From assembly GCF_014197855.1 (NCBI RefSeq), contig NZ_JACIGJ010000007.1, positions 124,001 to 188,000 on the forward strand: DNA of 64,000 nucleotides, written 5' to 3'. Each line of letters starts with the position of its first letter. Position 1 is the first letter of the stretch. Below are positions 37,578 through 45,433 of the stretch, piece by piece. The notes under the pieces were generated by a model, which saw only the letters and a list, made by a program, of their open reading frames with translations, had not been told where the DNA came from and searched no databases. Both the position numbers and the translations under genes were made by a program. This DNA comes from Roseospira marina (lineage in GTDB: Bacteria; Pseudomonadota; Alphaproteobacteria; Rhodospirillales; Rhodospirillaceae).

Positions 37578-38246
37578 GTGTTCCGGTCCCGGCTTCGTTC
37601 CACCCGCCGCTCCGTCGGCGCCCCATCCACTCGAGTCCGTCCGGTTGCGTCCGGCCGTCCGCGCGCGGGTCGGCGGGGGCTCGTGGGCGCGGTCGTCGGT
37701 GGCAGTCTCACGATGAGCCTGACCGGCCTGGCCGCCGCGTCCCCCAGCGGCGGGGCACCGGCCCCGGTCCTGCTTGCACAAGCCTCCTCCGAGGCCCCGA
37801 ACGGCGCGGCGCCCCCCGCCGGACCCGCGCCCGGAACGTCCACCGACGACCTGCCCCGGATCGAGAGCACGTTCGCCGTCCTGCGGTGGCTCGACAAGTC
37901 CACGGCACGCGTGGATAAGGTCACCGTGCCGGTCGGCACCCCCACGACCCTCGGCGGGGTGGACGTCACGGTGCAGGCGTGTCGGCGAACGGCCCCCGAC
38001 CAGACCCCGGAAGACGCCGCGTTTCTGACCATCCTGGAACACGCGCCGAGTGACACCGAACCCGGACGGCCGCTGTTTCAGGGCTGGATGTTCGCCTCCA
38101 GCCCGTCGCTTTCGGCCATGGAGCACCCGATCTACGACGTCTGGGTGCTGGAATGCCGCGACGATCGCGGCCCGGAGGCGGACACCGCCGAAGACCCGGA
38201 CGCCAGCGACGCCACGGCCTCCGAGACCGAGACCGAATCGCAATAG
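37578..38246 (+). CDS. DUF2155 family exported protein
   Basis: A 222-residue protein with an N-terminal basic stretch and hydrophobic export segment (about 38-62), a Pro/Ala linker, and the DUF2155 domain (about 90-195): FAVLRWLDKSTARVDKVTVPVG, VTVQACRRTAPDQTPEDAAFL, FQGWMFASSPSLSAMEHPIYDVWVLEC. DUF2155 proteins are alphaproteobacterial, periplasmic and of unknown function; the two Cys in the domain may form a disulfide. The GTG start has a GGAGG site six bases upstream. The last 115 bp (an acidic, non-conserved tail) overlap aat on the other strand. Confidence 0.85.
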   Translation: MFRSRLRSTRRSVGAPSTRVRPVASGRPRAGRRGLVGAVVGGSLTMSLTGLAAASPSGGAPAPVLLAQASSEAPNGAAPPAGPAPGTSTDDLPRIESTFAVLRWLDKSTARVDKVTVPVGTPTTLGGVDVTVQACRRTAPDQTPEDAAFLTILEHAPSDTEPGRPLFQGWMFASSPSLSAMEHPIYDVWVLECRDDRGPEADTAEDPDASDATASETETESQ

Positions 38247-38893
38247 AACTGGCCGCGCGGCGGGCTCATCGCCTGCTCCAGACGCAAGAGGTACTCGTCG
38301 CGCGGCACCTCGACGGCGCCGAAGCGCGACAGGTGCGTCGTGATGAACTGGGTGTCCAGCAGGCGGAACCCCCCCGCCCGCAGCCGCGCCACCAGATGGC
38401 AGAGCGCGACCTTTGACGCATCGGTCGCCCGGGAAAACATGCTTTCCCCGAAAAACGCCGCCGACAGCGCCAACCCGTACAGGCCGCCCACCAGCTCCCC
38501 ATCCCGCCAGGTTTCCACACTGTGGGCAAGGCCGAGGGTGTGCAGGGCCATAAACAGCGTTTCGATTTCTTCGTTGATCCAGGTCTCGGGCCGATCCGGC
38601 ATGGATTCCGCGCAGCCGCGCAGAACCGCCTCGAAGGCCGTATCCACCCGCACCTCGAACGTGTTTCGGCGCAGCGTGCGCCGCAGCGAGCGCGGCACGT
38701 GAAAGGCCTCCAACGGCAAGACGCCCCGCTGGTCCGGGTCGACCCAATACACCTTTGGATCGGTGCGCGCCCGTGCCATCGGAAACAGGCCCGAGGCGTA
38801 AGCGCGAAGCAGAATATCCGGTGTGATTTCGTACACGGCACCGTGTGCAGCTGTCGCGGGTGGAAACGGTCGGGCTGAGCCCCGGTGCCGCAA
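38132..38893 (-). CDS. aat: Leucyl/phenylalanyl-tRNA-protein transferase
   Basis: Adds Leu or Phe from aminoacyl-tRNA to N-terminal Arg/Lys of proteins, marking them for ClpS/ClpAP degradation (bacterial N-degron pathway). The 253-residue protein contains ITPDILLRAYASGLFPMA, YWVDPDQRGVLPLEAFHVPRSLRRTLR, WINEEIETLFMALHTLGLAHSVETW, GGLYGLALSAAFFGESMFS and LDTQFITTHLSRFGA, all family-diagnostic. The conserved end QFYCDSVSVSEA is followed by about 30 non-conserved residues lying in the overlap with DUF2155. The N-terminal 20 residues are also non-conserved, so the true start may be a little inside. Confidence 0.95.
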   Translation of the reverse strand: MRHRGSARPFPPATAAHGAVYEITPDILLRAYASGLFPMARARTDPKVYWVDPDQRGVLPLEAFHVPRSLRRTLRRNTFEVRVDTAFEAVLRGCAESMPDRPETWINEEIETLFMALHTLGLAHSVETWRDGELVGGLYGLALSAAFFGESMFSRATDASKVALCHLVARLRAGGFRLLDTQFITTHLSRFGAVEVPRDEYLLRLEQAMSPPRGQFYCDSVSVSEAVASLASGSSAVSASGPRSSRHSSTQTS

Positions 38894-39027
38894 CCGGACG
38901 CCGGACCGGGCGCGGCGCCATCATGTTACCGCAAACCGACGCCGGGACCGACTCTCCCGCGGATTGAAACCGCACAGGATCCCGAATCCCGCTGGCGACG
39001 GGCGGAACGTACGGGGTAGCGCGCGCG

Positions 39028-39318
39028 TTAAAGTGTCGTCACAAAATCGGCCGCCACGCGATGGTCGCGCAACGGCCGCACCTGAGCGGTCACCTCGGCG
39101 TACAGCGGATGCGCCTTGTAGGCGTCGAGCGCCGAGGGATCGTCAAACACCCCATGAACCACCAGATCCACGGTGTTGCCGATCTGATCCCGCTTCAGGT
39201 TCGGCACAACCTCAAACGCTCGGACATGCGGAATCTCTCCCAGGCGCGCCAGACCCGCCTGGGCCTCCTCACGATCCGCGCCGGGCTTCAAGGTGAACAA
39301 AACGACATGACGGATCAT
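39028..39318 (-). CDS. Dabb (stress-responsive A/B barrel) domain protein
   Basis: A 96-residue single-domain protein beginning with the diagnostic MIRHVVLFTLKPGADREEAQ and containing VPNLKRDQIGNTVDLVVHGVFDDPSALDAYKAHPLYAEV. Dabb proteins form dimeric ferredoxin-like barrels; some bacterial and plant members act in ring cleavage or cyclisation, but most are uncharacterised. Immediate neighbours (aat 134 bp downstream, an LpoA-like gene divergent) give no functional hint. Confidence 0.9.
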   Translation of the reverse strand: MIRHVVLFTLKPGADREEAQAGLARLGEIPHVRAFEVVPNLKRDQIGNTVDLVVHGVFDDPSALDAYKAHPLYAEVTAQVRPLRDHRVAADFVTTL

Positions 39319-39476
39319 GGACGGGTCGTGGCCTTCTGGTCGGAGGTTCTGGATGCGTTTCCTGTGTCACACCCCGCGCGGCCTGTCGAGCCCCGACATG
39401 GCAGGACGCACGCGGACCGTGGTTTGGGGGACCAGAGGTGGGTATGCTTTTGAAAGCCTAAAAAAGGGGTGACACG

Positions 39477-41123
39477 ATGGACGGGAGACGCGACATGGCC
39501 GGGATAAGACGGACCGGATGGACCCGAACGGTGCGCAGCGCGGCAGCCGCCCTGACGGCGAGTGCTCTGTTGACCGCCTGCGTGACGGCGCAGAATACAG
39601 GCGGGGAATCGGCCACGCCGTCCGGCCGTTCGGAGGCCAACGCGCAGCGGGCGCAGACTCCGGTCCGACCCACGGGCCCCCTCAACGTTGCGCTGCTGGT
39701 GCCGCTGTCGGGGCCGCAGGCGGATACGGGACAGACCCTGGTGACCGCCGCCCGCACTGCGGTCACAGACGCCGGGCCTCAGGGCATCCACCTCACCGTT
39801 CATGACACCCACGGAACGCCAGAGGGCGCCCGCGCCGCCGCCGACGCGGCGCTGGCGGGCAAGGCCGACCTTGTGCTCGGCCCACTGTTCTCCGTCGCCG
39901 CCCAGGCGGTCAAGCCCGTGCTGGCGCGCGCGGGCGTACCGGCGCTGTCGTTCTCGAACAACCGCGCTGTGGCGGGGGAGGGGTTGTATCTGCTGGGCCA
40001 TCTACCGGGGCAGCAGACAGCCGCCCTGCTGGATTACGCGGCCGCGCAAGGGCATGGCCGCGTTGTCGTGGCCAGCCCGGACACGAGCTACGCGCGCATG
40101 GTCGCCCAGGCGACGCGCGAGCATCTGGCGCGAGGCACGCGAGGCCAGCTTGTGGACAGCCGGCTGTTCCCGGCCGACCTGGACTATGACAGCCAGGTCG
40201 ACCTCGTGAAGGAGCTGGCCAGCATGGATCCGACCGCCGTCGTGATCCCGACCGCGGGCATCGGGCTGGTTGGCCTGTCGGCCCTGTTCGAATACTACGA
40301 CGCCACACCGCCGAAGGTGCGGCTGCTCGGGACGGACCTGTGGGAATGGCCGGGCGCGTTCGCCGAGGGGTCGCTGCAGGGGGGCTGGTACGTCAGCACC
40401 AGCACGCCTCCCGCCTGGACGGAGCAGCAGACCGGGGCCCGCGTTTCGGGGTCCGGACCGATGGGCACCGCCGACGCCATGGACGCCGATGGCCACGACA
40501 GCGCCGAGACGGACGACGGCGCGGCGACCGGATCCGATACCGGCGGGAATGGCGAGGACGCAGCCCCGGCAGCCACCGCGCCCGAGCCGGAGCCGGAGTC
40601 GGAGCCCGAAGCGATCCGTTTGTTTGCCGGACCTGGAAAGCTGGAACGGCTGGCCATGGATGCGGTCGCCCTGGCGCAGGGGTGGGCCAAGGCGCGGTAT
40701 CAGGTCGGGGCCGGGTCGGATCCGATCACCCGGTTTTTGACCGATCCCGCCGGATTCCGTGGCTATACGGGCCTGTTCCGGTTGACCGCGTCGGGCTTGA
40801 ACGAGCGCGGGTTGCATGTTCTGGAGATTACGGAGGACGGCCCAGACATGCTGCGGCCGGCACCGGTGTCATTCGGAATGCGGGGCGCGCCCACGCGGCT
40901 GGTCGGACCGGATGTTGTGGCGCGCCTGCCGTGGCTCGCGGCCGAATACGAGGCCCTGGAGCCCTTGGACCCGATGACGGGCCCCACGGCCTCGTCCACC
41001 GCACCGGCCACGGCGCCGCCGTCGGCGTCTCCGGGGCCGGTTGCCGCGCCGGCCCCGGTTTCGGGGACCGATACCGGCTGTCGGTGGCGTGGTCGTGTCC
41101 AGGTGTGCGGACCGACATCCTGA
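39477..41123 (+). CDS. Penicillin-binding-protein activator (LpoA-like) lipoprotein
   Basis: A 548-residue lipoprotein of the periplasmic-binding-protein type 1 fold used by LpoA/YraM and branched-chain amino acid receptors. The signal peptide ends in a lipobox (ALLTAC, Cys about residue 36). The ligand-binding fold follows: LNVALLVPLSGPQADTGQTL, DLVLGPLFSVAAQAVKPVLA, VPALSFSNNRAVAGEGLYLLG. An acidic low-complexity insertion (about 325-375, rich in Asp, Ala, Glu and Pro) interrupts the second lobe, and the Pro/Ala tail is variable. In alphaproteobacteria such proteins are presumed to help peptidoglycan synthases; transport is the alternative. An ATG at 39495 with a GGGAGA site is a plausible alternative start. 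It ends at a bidirectional terminator shared with hemJ. Confidence 0.82.
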   Translation: MDGRRDMAGIRRTGWTRTVRSAAAALTASALLTACVTAQNTGGESATPSGRSEANAQRAQTPVRPTGPLNVALLVPLSGPQADTGQTLVTAARTAVTDAGPQGIHLTVHDTHGTPEGARAAADAALAGKADLVLGPLFSVAAQAVKPVLARAGVPALSFSNNRAVAGEGLYLLGHLPGQQTAALLDYAAAQGHGRVVVASPDTSYARMVAQATREHLARGTRGQLVDSRLFPADLDYDSQVDLVKELASMDPTAVVIPTAGIGLVGLSALFEYYDATPPKVRLLGTDLWEWPGAFAEGSLQGGWYVSTSTPPAWTEQQTGARVSGSGPMGTADAMDADGHDSAETDDGAATGSDTGGNGEDAAPAATAPEPEPESEPEAIRLFAGPGKLERLAMDAVALAQGWAKARYQVGAGSDPITRFLTDPAGFRGYTGLFRLTASGLNERGLHVLEITEDGPDMLRPAPVSFGMRGAPTRLVGPDVVARLPWLAAEYEALEPLDPMTGPTASSTAPATAPPSASPGPVAAPAPVSGTDTGCRWRGRVQVCGPTS

Positions 41124-41169
41124 TACCCGGCGACGTGACGCGGCGCCTCGCGGTCCGATGGTGCGGACC

Positions 41170-41211
41170 AAAAAAAGGGCCGGCCCGAGTGTCTCGGGCC
41201 GGCCCGTTCTT
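41170..41211. terminator. Bidirectional Rho-independent terminator between the LpoA-like gene and hemJ
   Basis: Perfect 13-bp stem (GGGCCGGCCCGAG, 41177-41189, with its complement 41193-41205), TGT loop. Seven A precede the stem, giving TTTTTTT after the hairpin for the minus-strand hemJ transcript. On the plus strand it is followed by GTTCTTTC. Confidence 0.9.
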
Positions 41212-41225
41212 TCACATCGGCCCGA

Positions 41226-41684
41226 TCAAAACGGTTTGATAATAACCATCGGCACGATGATGAGCATCAGCAGCGTCGGAACTTCGTTCCACACCCGGTA
41301 GAACCGGTGCGAATGCTTGTTCTGGTCGGCTGCGAAGTCCTTGCGCCAGCGCGCGTACAGACCGTGGGCGGCCAGCAGGCCGACCACCATCAGCAACTTC
41401 ACGTGCAGCCAGCCCTGAGTCAGGAACTGACCCCACATCAGCAGGCCGGTGATGACGGCGATAATCAGCGACGGGTTCATGATGGCCTTGAGCAGCCGGC
41501 GCTCCATGACCTTGAACCGCTCCGATGTCGCCGTGCCCGGCTCTTCCATCGCGTGATAGACGTACAGACGCGGCAGGTAGAACAAGCCGGCCATCCACGT
41601 AATAATGCTAATGACGTGGAGCGACTTTATCCATAGGTAATAGTCCCACAGATTAAACAGGGTCATAAAGTCAAGGAATTCCAT
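41226..41684 (-). CDS. hemJ: Protoporphyrinogen IX oxidase HemJ
   Basis: Oxidises protoporphyrinogen IX to protoporphyrin IX, the step before ferrochelatase; the oxygen-independent-type membrane enzyme used by most alphaproteobacteria in place of HemG/HemY. The 152-residue protein has four membrane helices and the conserved IKSLHVISIITWMAGLFYLPRL (functional His), KVMERRLLKAIMNPSL, GWLHVKLLMV and the C-terminal RVWNEVPTLLMLIIV. It is the last gene of the leftward hemE-hemH-hemJ group, 47 bp after hemH, and ends at a strong terminator. Confidence 0.95.
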   Translation of the reverse strand: MEFLDFMTLFNLWDYYLWIKSLHVISIITWMAGLFYLPRLYVYHAMEEPGTATSERFKVMERRLLKAIMNPSLIIAVITGLLMWGQFLTQGWLHVKLLMVVGLLAAHGLYARWRKDFAADQNKHSHRFYRVWNEVPTLLMLIIVPMVIIKPF

Positions 41685-41731
41685 CCGCCGAGCCCTTCCC
41701 TCTCTGTCGTTCGTCGTCTGGGTTCAGGATC

Positions 41732-42829
41732 CTACGTCTTGTCGGCCGACGGCGCGACATGCGGACACTTCGACCATTTCCCGTCGCACACCCGCGCCCC
41801 CACCTGCGAACACAACCGGCCTTGCGCGGGACCCGCCTCGATCAGGCACCCGTCGCCCTCCGTCGGCCGCACCGACTGTTCCACCAGATCGGCCAGGCCC
41901 CGGATGAACGCGCCGTGCGCCTGGACCGTCGGAACCCGCACATAGGCTGGCACACCCCGATGCTCGGCCAACTCGCCGTATTCGATATCCAGTTCGACCA
42001 GCGTTTCGGAGTGTTCCGACACGAACGCGAGGGGAACCACGACCACCGGCACGCCGTCATGACCGGCCCGCTCGATCTCCGAATCGGTGTCGGGGCCGAG
42101 CCATTCCAACGGCCCCACGCGGCTTTGGTAGCACACCACCCAATCGAGATTCGGCAGCCCCATGGCGTCCACGATGGCGGCCGCCGTCATCTCCACCTGG
42201 CTCTGGTAGGGATCCCCACGCTCGACACTGACCTTGGGCAGGCCGTGGGCCGAAAACAGAACGCGCGGCCGCCCATGATCGCTGCCCTCAATGAAGCCGG
42301 CGCGGGTCAATTCCGCCAGCGCCGTCACGAACCCGTGTTCGGTGGGATAGCAGCAGATGGTGTGCGTTTCGGCCTTCAGGCCGCGCCGGGCCGCCGTCTT
42401 CACCCACGTGTTCAGCGACGAGCCGCTGGTGGATCCGGAGTACTGCGGATACAGCGGCAGCAGCACCACCGTGTCCGGCCGGAACGCCTTGACGCGGTCC
42501 ACCGTTTCCCGCGTCAGGGGATGCCAATACCGCATCGCCATAAACACGCCGATCTCGGTCCCGAGATCGCGTTCCGTCAAGGCGGCCTGCAGCGCATCCG
42601 CCTGTGCCTGGGTCTGCTCGACCAGCGGTGAGCGCCCTCCAATCTGGGCGTAGATCGCCCGCGCGATGGGCGCGCGCCGGCTGGAAATCAACCGCGCGAG
42701 CAGCCACCGCAACGGTCCCGGCGCTCCGATGATCGCCGGGTCGTTGAACAGATTGAACAGGAAGGGCTTGACCGCGTCGAGGCTATCCGGCCCACCCAAA
42801 TTGAACAGTACAACCGCCAGTCGGCTCAT
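41732..42829 (-). CDS. hemH: Ferrochelatase
   Basis: Inserts Fe2+ into protoporphyrin IX to give protoheme. The 365-residue protein has VVLFNLGGPDSLDAVKPFL at the start, YPQYSGSTSGSSL, the metal-binding His in LFSAHGLPKVSVERGD, the SRVGPLEWLGP stretch, and the catalytic Glu in VSEHSETLVELDIEYGE. The C-terminal tail carries four Cys (in GCLIEAG, RLCSQ, RVCDG and SKCPH), a pattern that could hold a [2Fe-2S] cluster as in some alphaproteobacterial and animal ferrochelatases; spacing was not checked against those. The ATG at 42829 was chosen by family start. It lies between hemE and hemJ. Confidence 0.95.
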   Translation of the reverse strand: MSRLAVVLFNLGGPDSLDAVKPFLFNLFNDPAIIGAPGPLRWLLARLISSRRAPIARAIYAQIGGRSPLVEQTQAQADALQAALTERDLGTEIGVFMAMRYWHPLTRETVDRVKAFRPDTVVLLPLYPQYSGSTSGSSLNTWVKTAARRGLKAETHTICCYPTEHGFVTALAELTRAGFIEGSDHGRPRVLFSAHGLPKVSVERGDPYQSQVEMTAAAIVDAMGLPNLDWVVCYQSRVGPLEWLGPDTDSEIERAGHDGVPVVVVPLAFVSEHSETLVELDIEYGELAEHRGVPAYVRVPTVQAHGAFIRGLADLVEQSVRPTEGDGCLIEAGPAQGRLCSQVGARVCDGKWSKCPHVAPSADKT

Positions 42830-42890
42830 CACCTCATCCGCGCCACGCCCCTCCACCGGACGGGGGGTGTTGCATCGGCTCCTTGTCGTA

Positions 42891-42928
42891 GATCCCGGGT
42901 CGTGGACTCCGGGTCGTGGGATCCGGTT
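42891..42928 (-). repeat. 15-bp tandem repeat in the hemE-hemH spacer
   Basis: Roughly two and a half copies of a 15-bp unit with the core CCGGGTCGTGG, in the 117-bp spacer just after the hemE stop. Copies differ by a few bases and sit in non-coding sequence. Confidence 0.6.
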
Positions 42929-42946
42929 TACGGGTCGCGAACCGAT

Positions 42947-44017
42947 TTAGACCGCGTCGGGCCGCGCCGCGCCGCGGATCCGCTCCATCAGACGGGCCAC
43001 GTTTTCGGGCGGCGTCTGCGGCACGATGCCGTGGCCGAGGTTGAAGATATGCGGCCGCGTGCCGCACAGCGTGTTCAGGATATGGTCGGTCGCAACGTCC
43101 TGCGCATCCCCGCCGGACACGAGATGGATCGGATCGAGGTTGCCCTGAGTCACGGCCAGCGGCTGCACCGCCTCCGCCGCCCAAGCACAGGGCACGCTTG
43201 TGTCGAGGCTGACGCCGGTCACACCGGTCTCGCGCACGAACGTCGGATACAAGATTCCGGCCCCGCGTGGGAAGCCAATTACGGGAATGCCCGGCCGTTC
43301 GGTCTGAATACGCCGGACGATGCGGCCAATCGGCTCGACCACCCAGCGCATGAAATCGGCTTCGGGCAGGGCTCCGGCCCAGGTATCGAAGATCTGGATC
43401 GCCTCGGCGCCGGCATCGATCTGCGCGATCAGATAGTCGCCGGTCGCGGTCACCAGCGTATCGATCAGGCGGCCGAACAGATCCGGACGGCCGTAGGCCC
43501 AGGCCTTGGTGGTGGCAAAGTCCTTCGAGCCACCACCCTCGATCATGTAGGTGGCGACGGTCCAAGGCGCGCCGGCGAACCCGATCAACGCCGTCGTCTC
43601 CGGAATCGCCTTGGCGAGACCACTCACCGTCTCCAGCACCGGCCGCATGTGGTCGAGGACCCGGCCCGTGTCGAGACGGGCGAGATCAGCCTCATCTTTC
43701 AGGGCATCGAGCACCGGACCCTCGCCTTGCTTGAAGGCAACGTCCTGCCCAAGCGCGTGCGGCACCACCAGGATGTCCGAAAACAGAATCGCGGCGTCGA
43801 ACCCATAGCGGCGCAGCGGCTGAAGGGTGACCTCCACCGCGAAATCCGGCGTGTAGCAGAGATCCAGGAACCCGCCGGCATCGGCCCGGGTGGCGCGGTA
43901 CTCGGGCAGATACCGCCCGGCCTGCCGCATCAGCCACACCGGCGGCGGCCAGACCGCTTCTCCACCCAGGGCACGCAAGAAAGGTTTGGTGGACGGCGCA
44001 GGACGGGGCTGGGACAC
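42947..44017 (-). CDS. hemE: Uroporphyrinogen decarboxylase
   Basis: Decarboxylates uroporphyrinogen III to coproporphyrinogen III in the heme pathway. The 356-residue protein has the family signatures [20 protein letters not shown] (residues about 23-42, catalytic Arg), [50 protein letters not shown] and IFDTWAG. The GTG at 44017 was chosen because a GGAG site lies eight bases upstream and the family N-terminus begins here; upstream in-frame sequence extends into the origin region without homology. hemE flanks the chromosomal origin in several alphaproteobacteria, including Caulobacter, and does so here. Confidence 0.95.
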   Translation of the reverse strand: MSQPRPAPSTKPFLRALGGEAVWPPPVWLMRQAGRYLPEYRATRADAGGFLDLCYTPDFAVEVTLQPLRRYGFDAAILFSDILVVPHALGQDVAFKQGEGPVLDALKDEADLARLDTGRVLDHMRPVLETVSGLAKAIPETTALIGFAGAPWTVATYMIEGGGSKDFATTKAWAYGRPDLFGRLIDTLVTATGDYLIAQIDAGAEAIQIFDTWAGALPEADFMRWVVEPIGRIVRRIQTERPGIPVIGFPRGAGILYPTFVRETGVTGVSLDTSVPCAWAAEAVQPLAVTQGNLDPIHLVSGGDAQDVATDHILNTLCGTRPHIFNLGHGIVPQTPPENVARLMERIRGAARPDAV

Positions 44018-44120
44018 GGTCGAGACTCCGGCATAACGACGAATGGGCGAAAAGAGCGCGACATGCGAGCCGCACGCGAAGGCCGGCCCGGTTCGAAGCC
44101 AAGCCATGCCGGGTCCCCTT

Positions 44121-44150
44121 CTAAACAGATCATTCTTTAAAGAAAAGAGA
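44121..44150. other. AT-rich block, candidate DNA-unwinding element
   Basis: Thirty bases of about 73% A+T in a genome of well over 60% G+C, containing the palindrome TTCTTTAAAGAA. It sits beside the TCATCCCCA repeats, the usual arrangement for an unwinding element next to initiator sites. Confidence 0.5.
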
Positions 44151-44191
44151 TGGTGCTGTTGTGGGTCCCCCTGAAACCTGGGGATCCCCAT

Positions 44192-44212
44192 TCATCCCCA
44201 CGCTCATCCCCA
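44192..44212. repeat. Paired TCATCCCCA 9-mers in the origin region
   Basis: Two identical TCATCCCCA copies at 44192-44200 and 44204-44212, three bases apart. Further copies are TGGGGATGA (44341-44349, reverse), TCATCCCCG (44368-44376) and CCATCCCCA (44400-44408). Each differs from the DnaA box TTATCCACA at two or more positions, so they may be low-affinity DnaA sites or sites for another origin protein. Confidence 0.65.
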
Positions 44213-44246
44213 TCCGAGCGGGGTCGGGTTGAGCGCCCGCGAAGCC

Positions 44247-44255
44247 TGTGGATAA
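44247..44255 (-). promoter_or_regulatory. Perfect DnaA box (TTATCCACA on the minus strand)
   Basis: TGTGGATAA on the plus strand, an exact match to the consensus high-affinity DnaA box. Weaker look-alikes are TCATGCACA (44512-44520) and GGGGGATAA (44537-44545). Confidence 0.8.
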
Positions 44256-44265
44256 TTTTGGGGAC

Positions 44266-44513
44266 GACTCCGGCAGCGGATCCGGAGTCGTGTCCCGAGA
44301 CTCTTTGGAATCCCCGGGCGACTGTGGAAGCCGTGAATTCTGGGGATGAATCGGGGTGGCGGACGTGTCATCCCCGTTGTTCGAGGATCGGATGCCCATC
44401 CATCCCCATGGGGACAGGGGAGGGGTGACCGGACCGGTAAACCGGGGTAAAAAACACGGTGTGTGGCGAACGGGCGGGTTGTCCCCGGAGCGGTCTGAGT
44501 CGTCCACCGAGTC
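44266..44513. other. Cluster of seven GANTC sites (CcrM methylation motif)
   Basis: GACTC 44266 and 44299; GAGTC 44285, 44497 and 44509; GAATC 44308 and 44348 (first bases given); another GACTC lies at 44024 in the hemE leader. About one such site would be expected by chance in 248 bp. GANTC is the target of the cell-cycle methyltransferase CcrM in many alphaproteobacteria, whose origins are often rich in it. Confidence 0.7.
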
Positions 44514-44605
44514 ATGCACAGAGATATCCGCACGCCGGGGGATAAAGACCCGTGCGCAAGGCGGGTGCCATCACGGGTCTTGCCCACCGAGAGTTAGGTC
44601 CCATC

Positions 44606-45433
44606 GTGACCGAGCATCATCTTCATCTCGTTTCGGACGCCACCGGCGAGACAGTCAGCAGCGCCGTGCGCGCGTGTCTCGTGCAATTCGACGCGGTTCC
44701 GCGCGTGAAGCAGCATCTGTGGTGGCTGGTGCGAACGCCCGGTCAGATCCGTCGGCTGATCGAGGGGATCGAGGCCAATCCGGGTGTTGTCCTGTTCACG
44801 TTGATCGATCCGGAGGTGCGGGCGGTGCTGGAGGAGGCCTGCCGCGAGCTGAATGTGCCGTGCGTCTCCGTGCTTGATCCGGTCATGGAAACGCTGAAGC
44901 AGTATTTCCAGGTCGAGTTCCGCACCGATCCCGGGCGCCAACACACCATGGACGACGCCTATTTCCGCCGGATCGATGCCATCCACTACACGCTGGCGCA
45001 CGATGACGGGCAGCTTCTGGAGGGGCTTCGGGACGCGGATGTGATCGTGCTCGGGGTGTCGCGCACGTCCAAGACGCCGACCTGTATGTATCTGGCGAAC
45101 AAGGGATATAAGGCCGTCAACATTCCCTTGGTGCCGGACATTCCGGTGCCGCAGGTGGTGCTTGATCTGCCGGGGCATGTCCCGCTGGTGGTCGGTTTGA
45201 CACGAGAGCCGAAAAGTCTGTCCGATCTGCGCCGCAATCGGCTGCGCGTGATGCACGAGCCGATCGACAGCGACTACGCCAACGAGGAATTGGTGCGCGC
45301 GGAGGTCGCGCGGGCACGCCGTCTGTTCGCCCAGCGCGGGTGGCCGGTGATTGATGTCACGCGCAAATCCATTGAGGAGGTGGCGGCCGCCATCATGCAG
45401 CGAATCGAACAGGCGCGCGGGCGGGCGGAGTGA
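44606..45433 (+). CDS. ppsR: Pyruvate, phosphate dikinase / PEP synthetase regulatory protein (DUF299)
   Basis: A bifunctional ADP-dependent kinase / Pi-dependent pyrophosphorylase that inactivates and reactivates PPDK or PEP synthase. The 275-residue protein has HLHLVSDATGETVSSAVRACLVQF at the start, the P-loop-like GVSRTSKTPTCMYLANKGYKAVNIPLVP and LTREPKSLSDLRRNRL, all diagnostic. The GTG at 44606 was chosen because homology begins there; an upstream in-frame GTG at 44552 would add about 18 non-conserved residues. First gene right of the origin. Its stop overlaps the maf start by 4 bp, starting a tightly coupled run of genes. Confidence 0.95.
   Translation: MTEHHLHLVSDATGETVSSAVRACLVQFDAVPRVKQHLWWLVRTPGQIRRLIEGIEANPGVVLFTLIDPEVRAVLEEACRELNVPCVSVLDPVMETLKQYFQVEFRTDPGRQHTMDDAYFRRIDAIHYTLAHDDGQLLEGLRDADVIVLGVSRTSKTPTCMYLANKGYKAVNIPLVPDIPVPQVVLDLPGHVPLVVGLTREPKSLSDLRRNRLRVMHEPIDSDYANEELVRAEVARARRLFAQRGWPVIDVTRKSIEEVAAAIMQRIEQARGRAE

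Larger units (their letters stand above)
44018..44605. other. Putative chromosomal replication origin (oriC), hemE-ppsR region
   Basis: A 588-bp region with no credible gene between leftward hemE and rightward ppsR. It contains one perfect DnaA box, five TCATCCCCA-type 9-mers, an AT-rich block with TTCTTTAAAGAA (44133-44144), the palindrome TGGGGATCCCCA (44179-44190), a 10-bp inverted repeat (ACGACTCCGG 44264-44273 / CCGGAGTCGT 44282-44291) and seven GANTC methylation sites between 44266 and 44513. In Caulobacter and relatives the origin lies next to hemE. parS and parAB lie 8-14 kb to the right, and gene orientation diverges here, all supporting oriC. Replication activity itself cannot be read from sequence. 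Confidence 0.8.

Noticed and set aside
44130-44519. Open frames on both strands in the hemE-ppsR spacer
   Set aside because: No homology or ribosome site; the sequence is built of short repeats and origin-type motifs instead.
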